A stretch of 64,000 nucleotides of DNA from Streptomyces roseirectus (GTDB taxonomy: Bacteria; Actinomycetota; Actinomycetes; Streptomycetales; Streptomycetaceae), in the NCBI RefSeq assembly GCF_014489635.1, contig NZ_CP060828.1, forward strand, positions 9,784,001 through 9,848,000, given 5' to 3'. This document shows, one piece after another, positions 32,293 to 40,431 of this stretch. Position 1 is the first letter of the stretch. Every line of letters begins with the position of its first letter. Under the pieces are notes generated by a model that made no database searches, was not told the DNA's origin, and saw only the letters and a program-made list of their open reading frames with translations. The position numbers and the translations under genes are program-made.

Positions 32293-32452
32293 ACGTCCTC
32301 CCCAAGTGATGCTGCGCGGGCGCGGGTTCGGGCGTCGGTTCGGGTTCCGGCTCCGGGACCGGCGGGTGCGGGCGGGGGAGCGGAACGGGCTCCGGCGGCA
32401 GCGGGTCCGGGCGGGTCGGATCGGGCTGTCCCGGCGGTCGGGGAATGATCAT
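32189..32452 (-). CDS. Possible small proline-rich protein
   Basis: An 87-codon frame starting ATG at 32452 with GGAG 8 nt upstream. It encodes MIIPRPPGQPDPTRPDPLPP followed by a PxPxPEPEPEP tract. The first ~50 codons fall in the otherwise empty 325-bp stretch 32293-32617; the last 104 bp overlap the Vms1-like gene in another frame, where the latter's coding signal is stronger. The real product, if any, may be shorter or frameshifted. Nothing else is visible in 32453-32617 except the upstream region of the DUF2267 gene. Confidence 0.3.
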   Translation of the reverse strand: MIIPRPPGQPDPTRPDPLPPEPVPLPRPHPPVPEPEPEPTPEPAPAQHHLGRTYAPVVPATAPGPPRPLGHRVRRHRAARRVGRETA

Positions 32453-32617
32453 GGTCCTTGCTCCAGAGGTGCATGCGTACCCGTCCGGGGTTTCCCGCGG
32501 CACGCCGCCCAAACCGGATCCGCCGCCACCGGATCGGACCGGGCGTGCGGGCATGGGCGGCGGCGGACCGGGCACCCGGGGACGACGCGCGAACCGCCCG
32601 AACACCCGAGGAACGCC

Positions 32618-33028
32618 ATGGACCACGACACCTTCATGGGCCAGGTACAGGCCCGCGCCCGCCTCGACAGCCGGGGCGCCGCCGAGGCCGCCACCCGCGC
32701 CACGCTGGAAACCCTCGCCGAACGCGTCCCCGCCCCGCTGGCCGCCAAGCTCGCGGCGCAACTGCCGCGCGAGATCGGCGAACACCTGCGCCGGGTCGCC
32801 ACCGCCCCCGACCAGCCGGCCGGCGGCCTGCGCATGAGCCGCCGGGACTTCCTCGACCGCCTCGCCCAGCGCGCCGGGGCCGACGTCGCCAAGGCGGCGT
32901 ACGAGGCCCGGGGCGTCGTCGAGGTCGTCGGCGAGGCCACCGAGGGCGCCGTGCTGGAGCGGATCCGCCAGGCGATGGACGACGACCTCGCCGAGCTGCT
33001 GTTCGCGGGCAGCACGGGGCCCGCCTGA
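32618..33028 (+). CDS. DUF2267 protein
   Basis: 136 residues, all-helical. It opens MDHDTFMGQVQARARLDSRGAAEAATRATLETLAERVP, then LAAQLPREIGEHLRRV, MSRRDFLDRLAQRAGADVAKAAYEARGVVEVVGEATEGAVLERIRQAM and DDLAELLF, which is the standard two-half DUF2267 pattern. The function is unknown; such genes recur with stress and hypoxia-related genes in actinobacteria. GAGGAA lies 5 nt before the ATG. Same direction as the SseB-domain gene 58 bp downstream. Confidence 0.82.
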   Translation: MDHDTFMGQVQARARLDSRGAAEAATRATLETLAERVPAPLAAKLAAQLPREIGEHLRRVATAPDQPAGGLRMSRRDFLDRLAQRAGADVAKAAYEARGVVEVVGEATEGAVLERIRQAMDDDLAELLFAGSTGPA

Positions 33029-33086
33029 ACCGCCCGCCGACACTCACCGGCCCCCGCAGATCCCCCACAGATACGGAGTGCCAGCC

Positions 33087-33482
33087 ATGACCGACCAGTT
33101 CCCCAACGGTGCCGACTCCGCCGTCCGCCTCGCCCTGCGCGCGCTGATCACCGGCGACGCCGACCAGGCCGAGCTGCGGACCCTCGCGGCCGGCGAGATC
33201 CTGATCCCCGTCGGCGACGTGCCCGAGGAGCAGCCGCCCGTGACGGTCAGCGTCCCCGTGTACGAACAGCCCGACGGCACCGAACTCGTCCCGGTGTTCA
33301 CCTCGCAGGACCGCCTGCGCCAGGCGTTCCCGCAGGTCACCCGCCACCGCCAGATCCTCCTCGGCGCCCTCGCGCACGAGTGGCCCGCCGAGGGCCCGAT
33401 GCTGGTCATCGACGCGGGCACGGTGGACGAGGTGACGCTGACGGCGCACGGGGTGCGCGAACTGCTCGACCAGACACCCTGA
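33087..33482 (+). CDS. SseB-domain protein
   Basis: 131 residues with a single SseB N-terminal-type domain: AVRLALRALITGDADQAELRTLAAGEILIPVGD, the strand VTVSVPVYEQPDGTELVPVFTSQDRLRQAFPQ (the hallmark F/Y-TS-x-E/D-R-L), and MLVIDAGTVDEVTLTAHGVREL. In Streptomyces such short proteins are of unknown function, related to ESX-linked and SseB proteins. GGAG lies 8 nt before the ATG at 33087. Convergent with the GAF-ANTAR gene 6 bp downstream. Confidence 0.75.
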   Translation: MTDQFPNGADSAVRLALRALITGDADQAELRTLAAGEILIPVGDVPEEQPPVTVSVPVYEQPDGTELVPVFTSQDRLRQAFPQVTRHRQILLGALAHEWPAEGPMLVIDAGTVDEVTLTAHGVRELLDQTP

Positions 33483-33488
33483 ACGGGC

Positions 33489-34268
33489 TCAGCCGTCCGG
33501 CTCGCTCCTCTCGGCTTCCCGCACTTCCCTCTCGGCTTCCCGCCCCACCACCGACACGACCGACACGTCCAGGGTCCGGTTGACCAGCGCCTGGGCCGTG
33601 TCGGTGAGCCGTACCCGGTGGCGGGCGGCATAGGCGCCGAGCAGCCGGGCCGCCGCCGGGATGCTCGTGCGCGCGTACTCGGCGACCATCCCCTTCGCGA
33701 TCTCCAGCGTCGCCTTCGAGGCGATGACGCTCTGGACGCGGGTGACGATGTCGCCGGCGGGCGCCGGTTCGGCCGTCCAGTGCATGAGGGCCAGCGCCGA
33801 GAGGTCGGCGAGGGACTGCGCGAGGTGCGCGTCGTCGTCGCCGACCCGCTCGGCGTCCTCGCGCAGGAGCGTGAGGACGCCGAGGGAGTGGTCGTGCAGC
33901 CGCATCGGCAGCGACAGCAGGGCGCGGTACCCGGCGTCGGCCATGGCCTCGGCGTGCTGCGGCCAGCGCGCCGACGCGGCCCCGTCGTCGGGGAGGGCGA
34001 CCGGTTCGCCGGTGCGGTAGCAGTCGACGCAGGGGCCGCAGCCGGTCTGGAGGTACAGCAGCTCGGTGAAGGCGGCGGCGTCGTCGGTCGCCGCCATCGT
34101 CCTGAGCACACCGCGCGCGTCGGCGATCATCACCGACGCCGCGTCGATGCCCAGCAGGTCACGGCAGGTGTGGACGAGGTGGTGGAAGAGGTGCAGCGGA
34201 TCGAACTCGGTGGCGTAGGTGTCCGAGAGCGTCACGAACGCCTCCGCCAGCTGTCGCTCGCGGTTCAT
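33489..34268 (-). CDS. GAF-ANTAR regulator (first)
   Basis: 259 residues. GAF domain ~20-165: DPLHLFHHLVHTCRDLLGIDAASVMIADARGVL, TGCGPCVDCYRTGEPVALPD (two Cys in CGPCVDC, possibly redox-sensing), YRALLSLPMRLHDHSLGVLTLL. ANTAR domain ~175-235: VTRVQSVIASKATLEIAKGMVAEYARTSIPAAARLLGAYAARHRVRLTDTAQALVNR, an RNA-binding helical bundle that acts as an antiterminator by holding hairpins. It probably reads a small signal and acts on nascent RNA. The second GAF-ANTAR gene lies 21 bp upstream in the same direction. Confidence 0.87.
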   Translation of the reverse strand: MNRERQLAEAFVTLSDTYATEFDPLHLFHHLVHTCRDLLGIDAASVMIADARGVLRTMAATDDAAAFTELLYLQTGCGPCVDCYRTGEPVALPDDGAASARWPQHAEAMADAGYRALLSLPMRLHDHSLGVLTLLREDAERVGDDDAHLAQSLADLSALALMHWTAEPAPAGDIVTRVQSVIASKATLEIAKGMVAEYARTSIPAAARLLGAYAARHRVRLTDTAQALVNRTLDVSVVSVVGREAEREVREAERSEPDG

Positions 34269-34289
34269 GGTGCCTCCCGGCGGTCGTGG

Positions 34290-35042
34290 TCAGTCATCGC
34301 GGAGGTCCAGGGTGCCGTCGATGATGCCCCGGGCGACCTCCGTGGAGGTACGCCCGTCGGCGAACGCGCGGGCCCGCAGCCGCAGCAGCGCCTCCTCGGC
34401 GCTCACCCCCAGCCGGACCATCATCATCCCGGTCGCCTGGTGCACCTCCTCCCGGTCCGCCTCCGCTCCCGCGAGCCAGGTCACGACCCCCTCCGGGTCG
34501 GCGGACGCCTGGTCCAGGGCGACGACGGCGAGCGCGACGGCGTCGGCGACCAGCATCGCGGTGCGGACGTGGGCGTCGCTGAGGGAACCGGACGTCTCGC
34601 GGTACAGGTCGAGGGTGCCGAGCGCGCCCGCGCCGCCCGCCAGCGGCAGGGAGAACGCGGCCTCCGCGCCCGCCTTGGCGGCCTGCACGGAGAACAGCGG
34701 CCAGCGCCGGGTGGCCGGGGGACTCGTCAGGTCCGTCGCGAACACCGGGGCCCGCAGCCGGATCGCCTCCATCCCGGGCCCCTCTCCGAGCGTGTACTGG
34801 ATCTCCGCGAGCCGTGCCGCGACCGCGTCGCTCGCGCACAGCACGACCCCGAGGTCCGCGCTGTCCCCGAGCACCGACACCGACAGGCCCGACGCCGCCG
34901 GCAGCAGCGACACACAGGCCCGGCACAGCGCCTCGGGCACCTCGGCGGCGGGCAGCCCCCGCACCCCGGCGATGAGTTCGTGCGCGACACGGGCACGCTC
35001 GGCGTCCAGCGCCTCCTCGGCGTCGTGGTCGTCCTCGGCCAT
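34290..35042 (-). CDS. GAF-ANTAR regulator (second)
   Basis: 250 residues from ATG at 35042 (AGGAGG 10 nt upstream). The GAF domain opens AHELIAGVRGLPAAEVPEALCRACVSLLP; IQYTLGEGPGMEAIRLRAPVFATDL is the typical QxxxGEGPG...AP motif of ANTAR-linked GAF domains, followed by AFSLPLAGGAGALGTLDLYRE. The ANTAR domain is LAGAEADREEVHQATGMMMVRLGVSAEEALLRLRARAFADGRTSTEVARGII. Gene start faces the decarboxylase gene divergently (162 bp). Probably co-transcribed with the first GAF-ANTAR gene. Confidence 0.87.
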   Translation of the reverse strand: MAEDDHDAEEALDAERARVAHELIAGVRGLPAAEVPEALCRACVSLLPAASGLSVSVLGDSADLGVVLCASDAVAARLAEIQYTLGEGPGMEAIRLRAPVFATDLTSPPATRRWPLFSVQAAKAGAEAAFSLPLAGGAGALGTLDLYRETSGSLSDAHVRTAMLVADAVALAVVALDQASADPEGVVTWLAGAEADREEVHQATGMMMVRLGVSAEEALLRLRARAFADGRTSTEVARGIIDGTLDLRDD

Positions 35043-35204
35043 GTCCTCATCACCTCCTGGAGTGTCAGACGGACGTTTCGGTCCGAATCTTGACACAGGG
35101 TGGGCAGGTGGCCCGAGCGCCGGGTTTCCCGTCCGCGCCCCCGGAAACGCCGTGTGGCCCCGCATGTCAGGGGTACGCGAACGCCCCTGACCTCAGGAGG
35201 AACC

Positions 35205-36668
35205 ATGGACCACTCACGAGCCCCCGTCCTGGACGCGCTGCGGGAATTCCGCCGCCGGGGTGACGTCGTCTACGGGCCGCCCGGACACAAACAGGGCCGG
35301 GGCGCCGATCCCCGGGTCCTGGACGTCGTCGGGGCCGGCGTTTTCCGCTCGGACGTCCTGATGCTCAACGGACTCGACGACCGGCGCCAGTCGCAGGGGG
35401 TCCTCGCGCAGGCGCAGGAGCTGATGGCGGACGCCGTCGGCGCGGACCGGGCGTTCTTCTCCACCTGCGGCAGCTCCCTGTCGGTGCGCACGGCGATGCT
35501 CGCGGCCGCGGGCCCCGGCGAGAAGCTGCTGCTGTCGCGCAACGCGCACAAGTCGGTGATCGCGGCCGTCGTCGTGAACGGCGTCCAGCCGGTGTGGGTG
35601 CACCCGAAGTTCGACACCGCCCGCCACCTCGCCCACCCGCCCGAGGCCGACGACGTGCGCCGCCGGCTGCGCGAACACCCGGACGCCAAGGGCATGCTGC
35701 TCATCACCCCGACCGACTGGGGGACCTGCGCGGACATCCGCGCGGTGGCCCGCGTGTGCCACGAGCGGGACGTCCCGCTGATCGTCGACGAGGCGTGGGG
35801 AGCCACCCTGCCGTTCCACCCGGCGCTGCCGCCGTGGGGCATGGACGCCGAGGCCGACCTCGTGGTGACCAGCGTCCACAAGACGGGCAGCGCGATCGAG
35901 CAGAGCTCCGTCTTCCACCTCCAGTACGACCGGATCGCCCCGGAGGTCCTGAAGCAGCGCGAGGACCTGCTCGGCACCACCAGCGCCTCCTCCCTCGTGT
36001 ACGCGACCCTCGACGGCTGGCGCCGCCAGATGGTCGAGCAGGGGCACGGCCTCCTGGAGACGGCCCTGGAACGCGCGCGGCGCGTCCGCGCGGCGCTCGA
36101 CGCGCTGCCGGGACCGCGCCCGCTGGGCCAGGAGGTCGTCGACGAGGGCCTGGCCGCCTCCTACGACCCCCTGAAGATCACGATCGACGTCCGCGACCTC
36201 GGCGTCAGCGGCATGCAGGCCGCCGAATGGCTGCGTGCCGAACGCCACATCGACGTCGGCAGCTCCGACACCTGCCGCATCTCCGCCTCGCTGACCTGCG
36301 CGGACGACGACGAGACCGAGAAACTCCTGCTCGACGCCCTGCACGCGCTCACCGAACACGCAGGTGCGATCGAACCCCGGCCGCCGGTCCACCTGCCCGA
36401 CCCCGCCGACCTGGAACTCGAACAGGCCATGCTGCCCCGCGACGCGTTCTTCGCCGACGCCGAACACGTCCCCGCCGAACGCGCGGCCGGCCGGATCGCC
36501 GCCGAGATGATCAGCCCCTACCCGCCCGGCGTCCCCGTCGTCGCCCCCGGCGAGGTCGTCACCGGCGCCGTCCTCGATCACCTGCGCTCCGCCGCCGCCC
36601 ACGGCGCGCTGCTCCCGGACGCGGCCGACCCGACGGTGGGGACCCTGCGCGTCGTCCGGAGGGGATGA
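35205..36668 (+). CDS. PLP-dependent Orn/Lys/Arg decarboxylase family enzyme
   Basis: 487 residues. Fold-type I PLP decarboxylase of the short (fold III-like) group: GPPGHKQGRGADP at the start, AFFSTCGSSLSVRTAMLAA, LLLSRNAHKSVIAAVVVNG, PTDWGTCADI, LIVDEAWGATLPFH with the cofactor Asp, and the PLP Schiff-base Lys in VVTSVHKTGSAIEQSS. The C-terminal domain has MISPYPPGVPVVAPGE. Likely substrate: lysine, arginine or ornithine, giving a polyamine (cadaverine, agmatine or putrescine); which one cannot be read. AGGAGGAACC precedes the ATG. A 9-bp perfect hairpin follows the stop. Confidence 0.85.
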   Translation: MDHSRAPVLDALREFRRRGDVVYGPPGHKQGRGADPRVLDVVGAGVFRSDVLMLNGLDDRRQSQGVLAQAQELMADAVGADRAFFSTCGSSLSVRTAMLAAAGPGEKLLLSRNAHKSVIAAVVVNGVQPVWVHPKFDTARHLAHPPEADDVRRRLREHPDAKGMLLITPTDWGTCADIRAVARVCHERDVPLIVDEAWGATLPFHPALPPWGMDAEADLVVTSVHKTGSAIEQSSVFHLQYDRIAPEVLKQREDLLGTTSASSLVYATLDGWRRQMVEQGHGLLETALERARRVRAALDALPGPRPLGQEVVDEGLAASYDPLKITIDVRDLGVSGMQAAEWLRAERHIDVGSSDTCRISASLTCADDDETEKLLLDALHALTEHAGAIEPRPPVHLPDPADLELEQAMLPRDAFFADAEHVPAERAAGRIAAEMISPYPPGVPVVAPGEVVTGAVLDHLRSAAAHGALLPDAADPTVGTLRVVRRG

Positions 36669-36731
36669 GGAGGCGGCGCGTCGTGGACGGGCGGATCGCG
36701 GACGGCGTCGACGCCGCGTGACCGGACCGGT

Positions 36732-36758
36732 GGGCGCGGGCTGTGGGATCCCGCGCCC
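36732..36758 (+). terminator. Hairpin downstream of the decarboxylase gene
   Basis: GGGCGCGGG (36732-36740) pairs exactly with CCCGCGCCC (36750-36758) around a 9-nt loop, 63 bp beyond the decarboxylase stop and before the convergent hemerythrin gene end. It probably serves transcripts from the left. Confidence 0.6.
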
Positions 36759-36856
36759 CTCCACGGCCACCGGGACACCCCGGACGCCTTCGTACCCGGC
36801 ACCGTGGCGCCCCGCGGACGGGACGATCACCGACGGGGACGCCGTCCCCTCTCCGG

Positions 36857-37402
36857 TCAGCCCGTCGCTTTGCGGATCGCGTCCCGGACGCGGTCGACGA
36901 GGGCCGTGACCGGGCCGAGGGCGAGGTTCGCGGGGGCCGACTCCGTGCCGGGGTGCGGGCGGGTGGGGGCCGTGGCCTCCGCCGCGCGGACCGCGGTGGC
37001 CATCGACGCCAGGCGGTCCGGTCCGGCGTGCCGCCGGACGTGCGGGAACTCGTACCGTTCCTCGGCGCGCGCGTGGGCCGCCACGTCCAGTCGCAGGACG
37101 TGCAACTCGGCGAGGAACTTGGGGTCGTCGGTGTCCATCCCGTCGAGCCGCGCCAGCACCTCCTTCGCCTGCCGCTCCTCCGCCAGCCGGTCCGCGACGA
37201 CATGTTCGCCGTCCGGGACCGAGCGGCGCGTGAAGGGGTGCACGACCTCCTCCTCGGCCGTCTCGTGCACGGCGAGCAGCCGCACCAGCCGGTGGAACGC
37301 CGACCGCCGCTCCTCCCCCTCGGACCGCTCGACCTCGTCGAACAGGTTGCGGATGTCGCCGTGCTGACACATCAGCAGGGCCACGACATCGGTGCCGGCC
37401 AT
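36857..37402 (-). CDS. Hemerythrin-domain protein
   Basis: 181 residues from ATG at 37402 (GAGAGGAA 6 nt upstream). Hemerythrin HHE helical bundle: CQHGDIRNLFDEVERSEGEERRSAFHRLVRLLAVHETAEEEVVHPFTRR gives H-x...H-E-x3-E-x3-H, and VAAHARAEERYEFPHVR supplies later His/Glu ligands, enough for a di-iron O2/NO/peroxide site. The C-terminal ~45 residues are low complexity and Pro/Ala-rich. Its ATG comes one base after the stop of the ferritin-like gene upstream, so the two are translationally coupled. Confidence 0.85.
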   Translation of the reverse strand: MAGTDVVALLMCQHGDIRNLFDEVERSEGEERRSAFHRLVRLLAVHETAEEEVVHPFTRRSVPDGEHVVADRLAEERQAKEVLARLDGMDTDDPKFLAELHVLRLDVAAHARAEERYEFPHVRRHAGPDRLASMATAVRAAEATAPTRPHPGTESAPANLALGPVTALVDRVRDAIRKATG

Positions 37403-37403
37403 G

Positions 37404-38606
37404 TCAGTTCCTCTCCCGCGAGGCGACGTCGGGGTGCGGGCCCTCGCTCTCCAGCCGGTACTCGCCGCCGAACTGTTCCCGGTGACGGGCCATGACCCGT
37501 TCGCTGGGCGGCTCCTCACCGCCGTGGATCAGCTCCTGGAACCGTTGGAACCGCTCGTGCGCGTCGCGGACGTACCCGGTGCCCAGGGTGGTGAGGTCGA
37601 TCTGCGTGTCCAGCAGGCCCCGCACGAACCGTTTGTTCTCCTCGAAGGTGAGGACGTTCGGCAGCTCCGGCGCCAGCAGTTCGCCCGGCTCGCGGCCGTC
37701 GTGGCGGCGCAGCAGGTCACAGGCGATCCGCAGGTGTTCGAGCTCCATGTTCAGATGCAGCTCCCACACGGCCCGCACCTTCGCGTCGGGCTCCTGCTCC
37801 AGGAACGAGTGGTACAGGTAGCACTCGTTGTACTCGTGGGTGACGAGCTGCTCCCACCACGTCTCGCCCGGGTCGACCAGCGACTCGTAGTGCGTGACGT
37901 GCTCCTCCTCGATCAGCGCGATCTCCTGGTAGAGCTGGCGGGCGATCGGCTCCATGTACTGGGGGCCGACGTTCATGTAGAAGTTCATGGTCTGCTGCTC
38001 GGCCGACATGATCGTCAGGGCGTGCAGCCTCGACAGCGGGTCCGCTGCCGTCCGGTCGTAGGGCTCGCGGACGTTGTCGACCGGGTCGCGGTGGTGGAAC
38101 TTGGTGGGACGGCCCGGCATGACCTCGGTGAGCTGGCCGACGACCGACTCGGCCTTGCGGTGCTCGATCATCTCGTACAGGTTGGCGTACCGGTACAGGT
38201 GGTCGAAGTCCTCCAGGACCCCGAACTCGTACGCCTGGCGCAGATACGGGTCGGGCTCGTGCCGGGCGACCCAGCCGGTGAGGTCCACGGCCACCTGCTC
38301 GTAGGCGATGGTGGTCTCCAGGACCGACGCGAGGCCGGGCAGCAGCCAGTTGACGGCCTTCTGCTGCTGAGCCTCCACGTAGCGGACCCGGGCCAGCTCC
38401 TGCCTGACGTCCGGGTCGGGACAGTGGCGGGCGAACTGGCGGTTGAAGAGGATCGCCTCGGCCTCGATGCCGTTCATCGTGATGATCCGGCAGCGGGTGT
38501 ACGGGTCGCCGCGGTCGGGGTCGACCGGTTCGACGTCCAGCTCGCGCCAGTTGCGTAACTGGCGGTCCAGGGGGATGCCCTGGTGTTCCAGCGGGTTGAA
38601 GCCCAT
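37404..38606 (-). CDS. Ferritin-like di-iron protein, function unknown
   Basis: 400 residues, largely helical with repeated E-x-x-H elements expected for carboxylate-bridged di-iron sites: RIITMNGIEAEAILFNRQFARHC, VRYVEAQQQKAVNW, TTIAYEQVAVDL, EDFDHLYRYANLYEMIEHR, MSAEQQTMNFYMNVGPQYMEPIARQLYQEIALIEEEHVTHYESLV and ELHLNMELEHLRIACDLL. It is longer than ferritins or rubrerythrins and looks like two tandem ferritin-like bundles. It is probably an oxidative- or metal-stress protein. It heads a two-gene unit with hemerythrin. Confidence 0.7.
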   Translation of the reverse strand: MGFNPLEHQGIPLDRQLRNWRELDVEPVDPDRGDPYTRCRIITMNGIEAEAILFNRQFARHCPDPDVRQELARVRYVEAQQQKAVNWLLPGLASVLETTIAYEQVAVDLTGWVARHEPDPYLRQAYEFGVLEDFDHLYRYANLYEMIEHRKAESVVGQLTEVMPGRPTKFHHRDPVDNVREPYDRTAADPLSRLHALTIMSAEQQTMNFYMNVGPQYMEPIARQLYQEIALIEEEHVTHYESLVDPGETWWEQLVTHEYNECYLYHSFLEQEPDAKVRAVWELHLNMELEHLRIACDLLRRHDGREPGELLAPELPNVLTFEENKRFVRGLLDTQIDLTTLGTGYVRDAHERFQRFQELIHGGEEPPSERVMARHREQFGGEYRLESEGPHPDVASRERN

Positions 38607-38765
38607 GACCGGGTCTCCTCGGCTGACGGGGGTAGGGGCGAGCCGCCGGGTACCCGGCGCGCGGTCCCCGTAACGGCGCCCGCGCGGGATCGGCCGGCGG
38701 GGGAGTGGGGTGCGCGCCGGCGGGTACCCGGGGTGCCCAGTCCCGGTCCCCGAGAGGAGACGAAG

Positions 38766-39794
38766 GTGAGCTCAGAGACCAGCAGGGTCGTGGTGACCGG
38801 CGCTACCGGGAACGTGGGGACGAGCGTGGTGCGCGGGCTGTGCGAGGACCCGCGGGTCGAGTGGGTGCGCGGGCTCGCCCGGCGGCGGCCGGGGTGGACG
38901 CACGAGAAGGCCGAGTGGCACACCGCCGACCTGGCCTCCGAGCGGACCGACCTCGCCGCCCTGCTGAAGGGCGCCACCGCCGTCGTCCACCTCGCGTGGG
39001 CGTTCCAGCCGACGCACGACCCGGCGCGGACCTGGCGGACCAACGTACTGGGTTCGATCCGGGTGTTCGAGGCGGTCGCCGCCGCCCAGGTGCCGGTGCT
39101 GGTGCACGCCTCCTCGGTCGGCGCCTACTCGCCGGGCCCGAAGGAGGACACGGTGGACGAGTCCTGGCCGACCCACGGCTGGCCGGACGCCGCCTACTGC
39201 CGCGAGAAGGCGTACCTGGAACGGACGCTGGACACCTTCACCCGCGACCAGCCCGGCATCAGGGTGGTCAGGATGCGCCCGGCGTTCCTGTTCAAGCGGG
39301 AGTCGGCGAGCCAGCAGCGGCGCATCTTCGGCGGCCGGTACCTGCCGGGCCCGCTGCTGCGCCCCGGCGCCCTGCCGCTCCTGCCGGACGTCCCGGGCCT
39401 GCGCGTGCAGGTCCTGCACACCGAGGACGCGGCCCGCGCCTACCAGTTGGCTTTGCACGCCGACACCGCGCACGGCGCCTTCAACCTCACCGCCGAACCG
39501 ACCGTCGACACCGCGCTTCTGGCCGAGCTGTTCCACGCCCGCCCGGTGCGCCTGCCGCGCACGGCGGCCCGCTCCGCGATCTCCGCGGCCTGGGGCCTGC
39601 ACCTGCTGCCGGCCTCCCCGCACCTGTTCGACGCCGTCCTGCGGCTGCCGCTGATGGACTGCTCCCGCGCCCGCGCGGAGCTGGGCTGGCGGCCCGAGCG
39701 GGACGCCGTGGAGGTGGTGCGCGAGTCGCTGGCCGGCCTGCGGGAGGGCGCGGGGGACGAGACCGAGCCGCTGCGCGGGCGCAAGGCCGGCTGA
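38766..39794 (+). CDS. NAD-dependent epimerase/dehydratase (SDR)
   Basis: 342 residues from GTG at 38766 (AGGAG upstream). Extended SDR: the Rossmann start RVVVTGATGNVGTSVVRGL, VVHLAWAFQPTHDPARTWRTNVLGSIRVFEA, HASSVGAYSPGPKE (catalytic Ser/Thr region), and a Y-x3-K-like AAYCREKAYLE. The C-terminal half lacks an obvious specific sugar-binding motif. In Streptomyces and mycobacteria such proteins are often annotated as nucleotide-sugar or stress-related epimerases. The substrate is unknown. It lies 159 bp from the divergent ferritin-like gene and 48 bp before the CBS gene. Confidence 0.8.
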   Translation: MSSETSRVVVTGATGNVGTSVVRGLCEDPRVEWVRGLARRRPGWTHEKAEWHTADLASERTDLAALLKGATAVVHLAWAFQPTHDPARTWRTNVLGSIRVFEAVAAAQVPVLVHASSVGAYSPGPKEDTVDESWPTHGWPDAAYCREKAYLERTLDTFTRDQPGIRVVRMRPAFLFKRESASQQRRIFGGRYLPGPLLRPGALPLLPDVPGLRVQVLHTEDAARAYQLALHADTAHGAFNLTAEPTVDTALLAELFHARPVRLPRTAARSAISAAWGLHLLPASPHLFDAVLRLPLMDCSRARAELGWRPERDAVEVVRESLAGLREGAGDETEPLRGRKAG

Positions 39795-39842
39795 CCGAGC
39801 ACACCGACCGAGAGATCGAGAGAACGAGAGAGGACGACTTCC

Positions 39843-40265
39843 ATGACCCAGCACGTCCGTGACGTGATGACCGCCCGCCCGGTGACCGTCGAACCGGTCG
39901 CCTCGGTGGCCTCGGTGGCCCGCGTCATGCGGGACGAGAACATCGGCGCCGTCCTGGTCGCCGAACAGGAGCGGCTGCGGGGGCTGGTCAGCGACCGTGA
40001 CCTGGTGGTGCGGGTGCTGGCCGAGGGCGGCGACCCGGAGCGCACCACCGTGGGCGACGCGTGCAGCGGCGACCTCGTCACCGTCGGCCCCGACGACGAA
40101 CTGCGCCAGGCCGTCGCGGCGATGCGCGAGCACGCGGTGCGCCGGGTGCCCGTCGTCGACGGCGAGCGCAACGTGGTGGGGGTGGTTTCCCTCGCCGACC
40201 TCGCGATCGAGCGCGACCCCGACTCCGCGCTGGGCGACATCAGCGCGGCGAAGCCCAACCGCTGA
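39843..40265 (+). CDS. Two-CBS-domain protein (Rv2626c-like)
   Basis: 140 residues made of a CBS pair: VRDVMTARPVTVEPVASVASVARVMRDENIGAVLVAEQERLRGLVSDRDLVVRVLAEG, then VGDACSGDLVTVGPDDELRQAVAAMREHAVRRVPVVDGERNVVGVVSLADLAIE. No other domain. It likely binds an adenine nucleotide or senses energy state. The same architecture and length as mycobacterial hypoxic response protein 1 (Rv2626c), a DosR-regulon member. GAGAGGA lies ahead of the ATG. Confidence 0.88.
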   Translation: MTQHVRDVMTARPVTVEPVASVASVARVMRDENIGAVLVAEQERLRGLVSDRDLVVRVLAEGGDPERTTVGDACSGDLVTVGPDDELRQAVAAMREHAVRRVPVVDGERNVVGVVSLADLAIERDPDSALGDISAAKPNR

Positions 40266-40431
40266 CGGGGCGAAGCCCAGCCGTCGAGGGGCGTCTTCCG
40301 GCCATTCGCCGGTCTGTGTCGATTCTGGTTGATGCGGTCCCTACATCCGCAATGATCATATGAACATCGGTCTGCTGCTCATGGCATGCCCATGTCCATA
40401 AGGTCTGTACGGTCATAAAGGGGACACCCGC

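Noticed and set aside
36665..36721. A short ATG frame (MRRRRVVDGRIADGVDAA) after the decarboxylase
   Set aside because: Only 18 codons, overlaps the decarboxylase stop and shows no ribosome site of its own beyond coding sequence; no support for translation.
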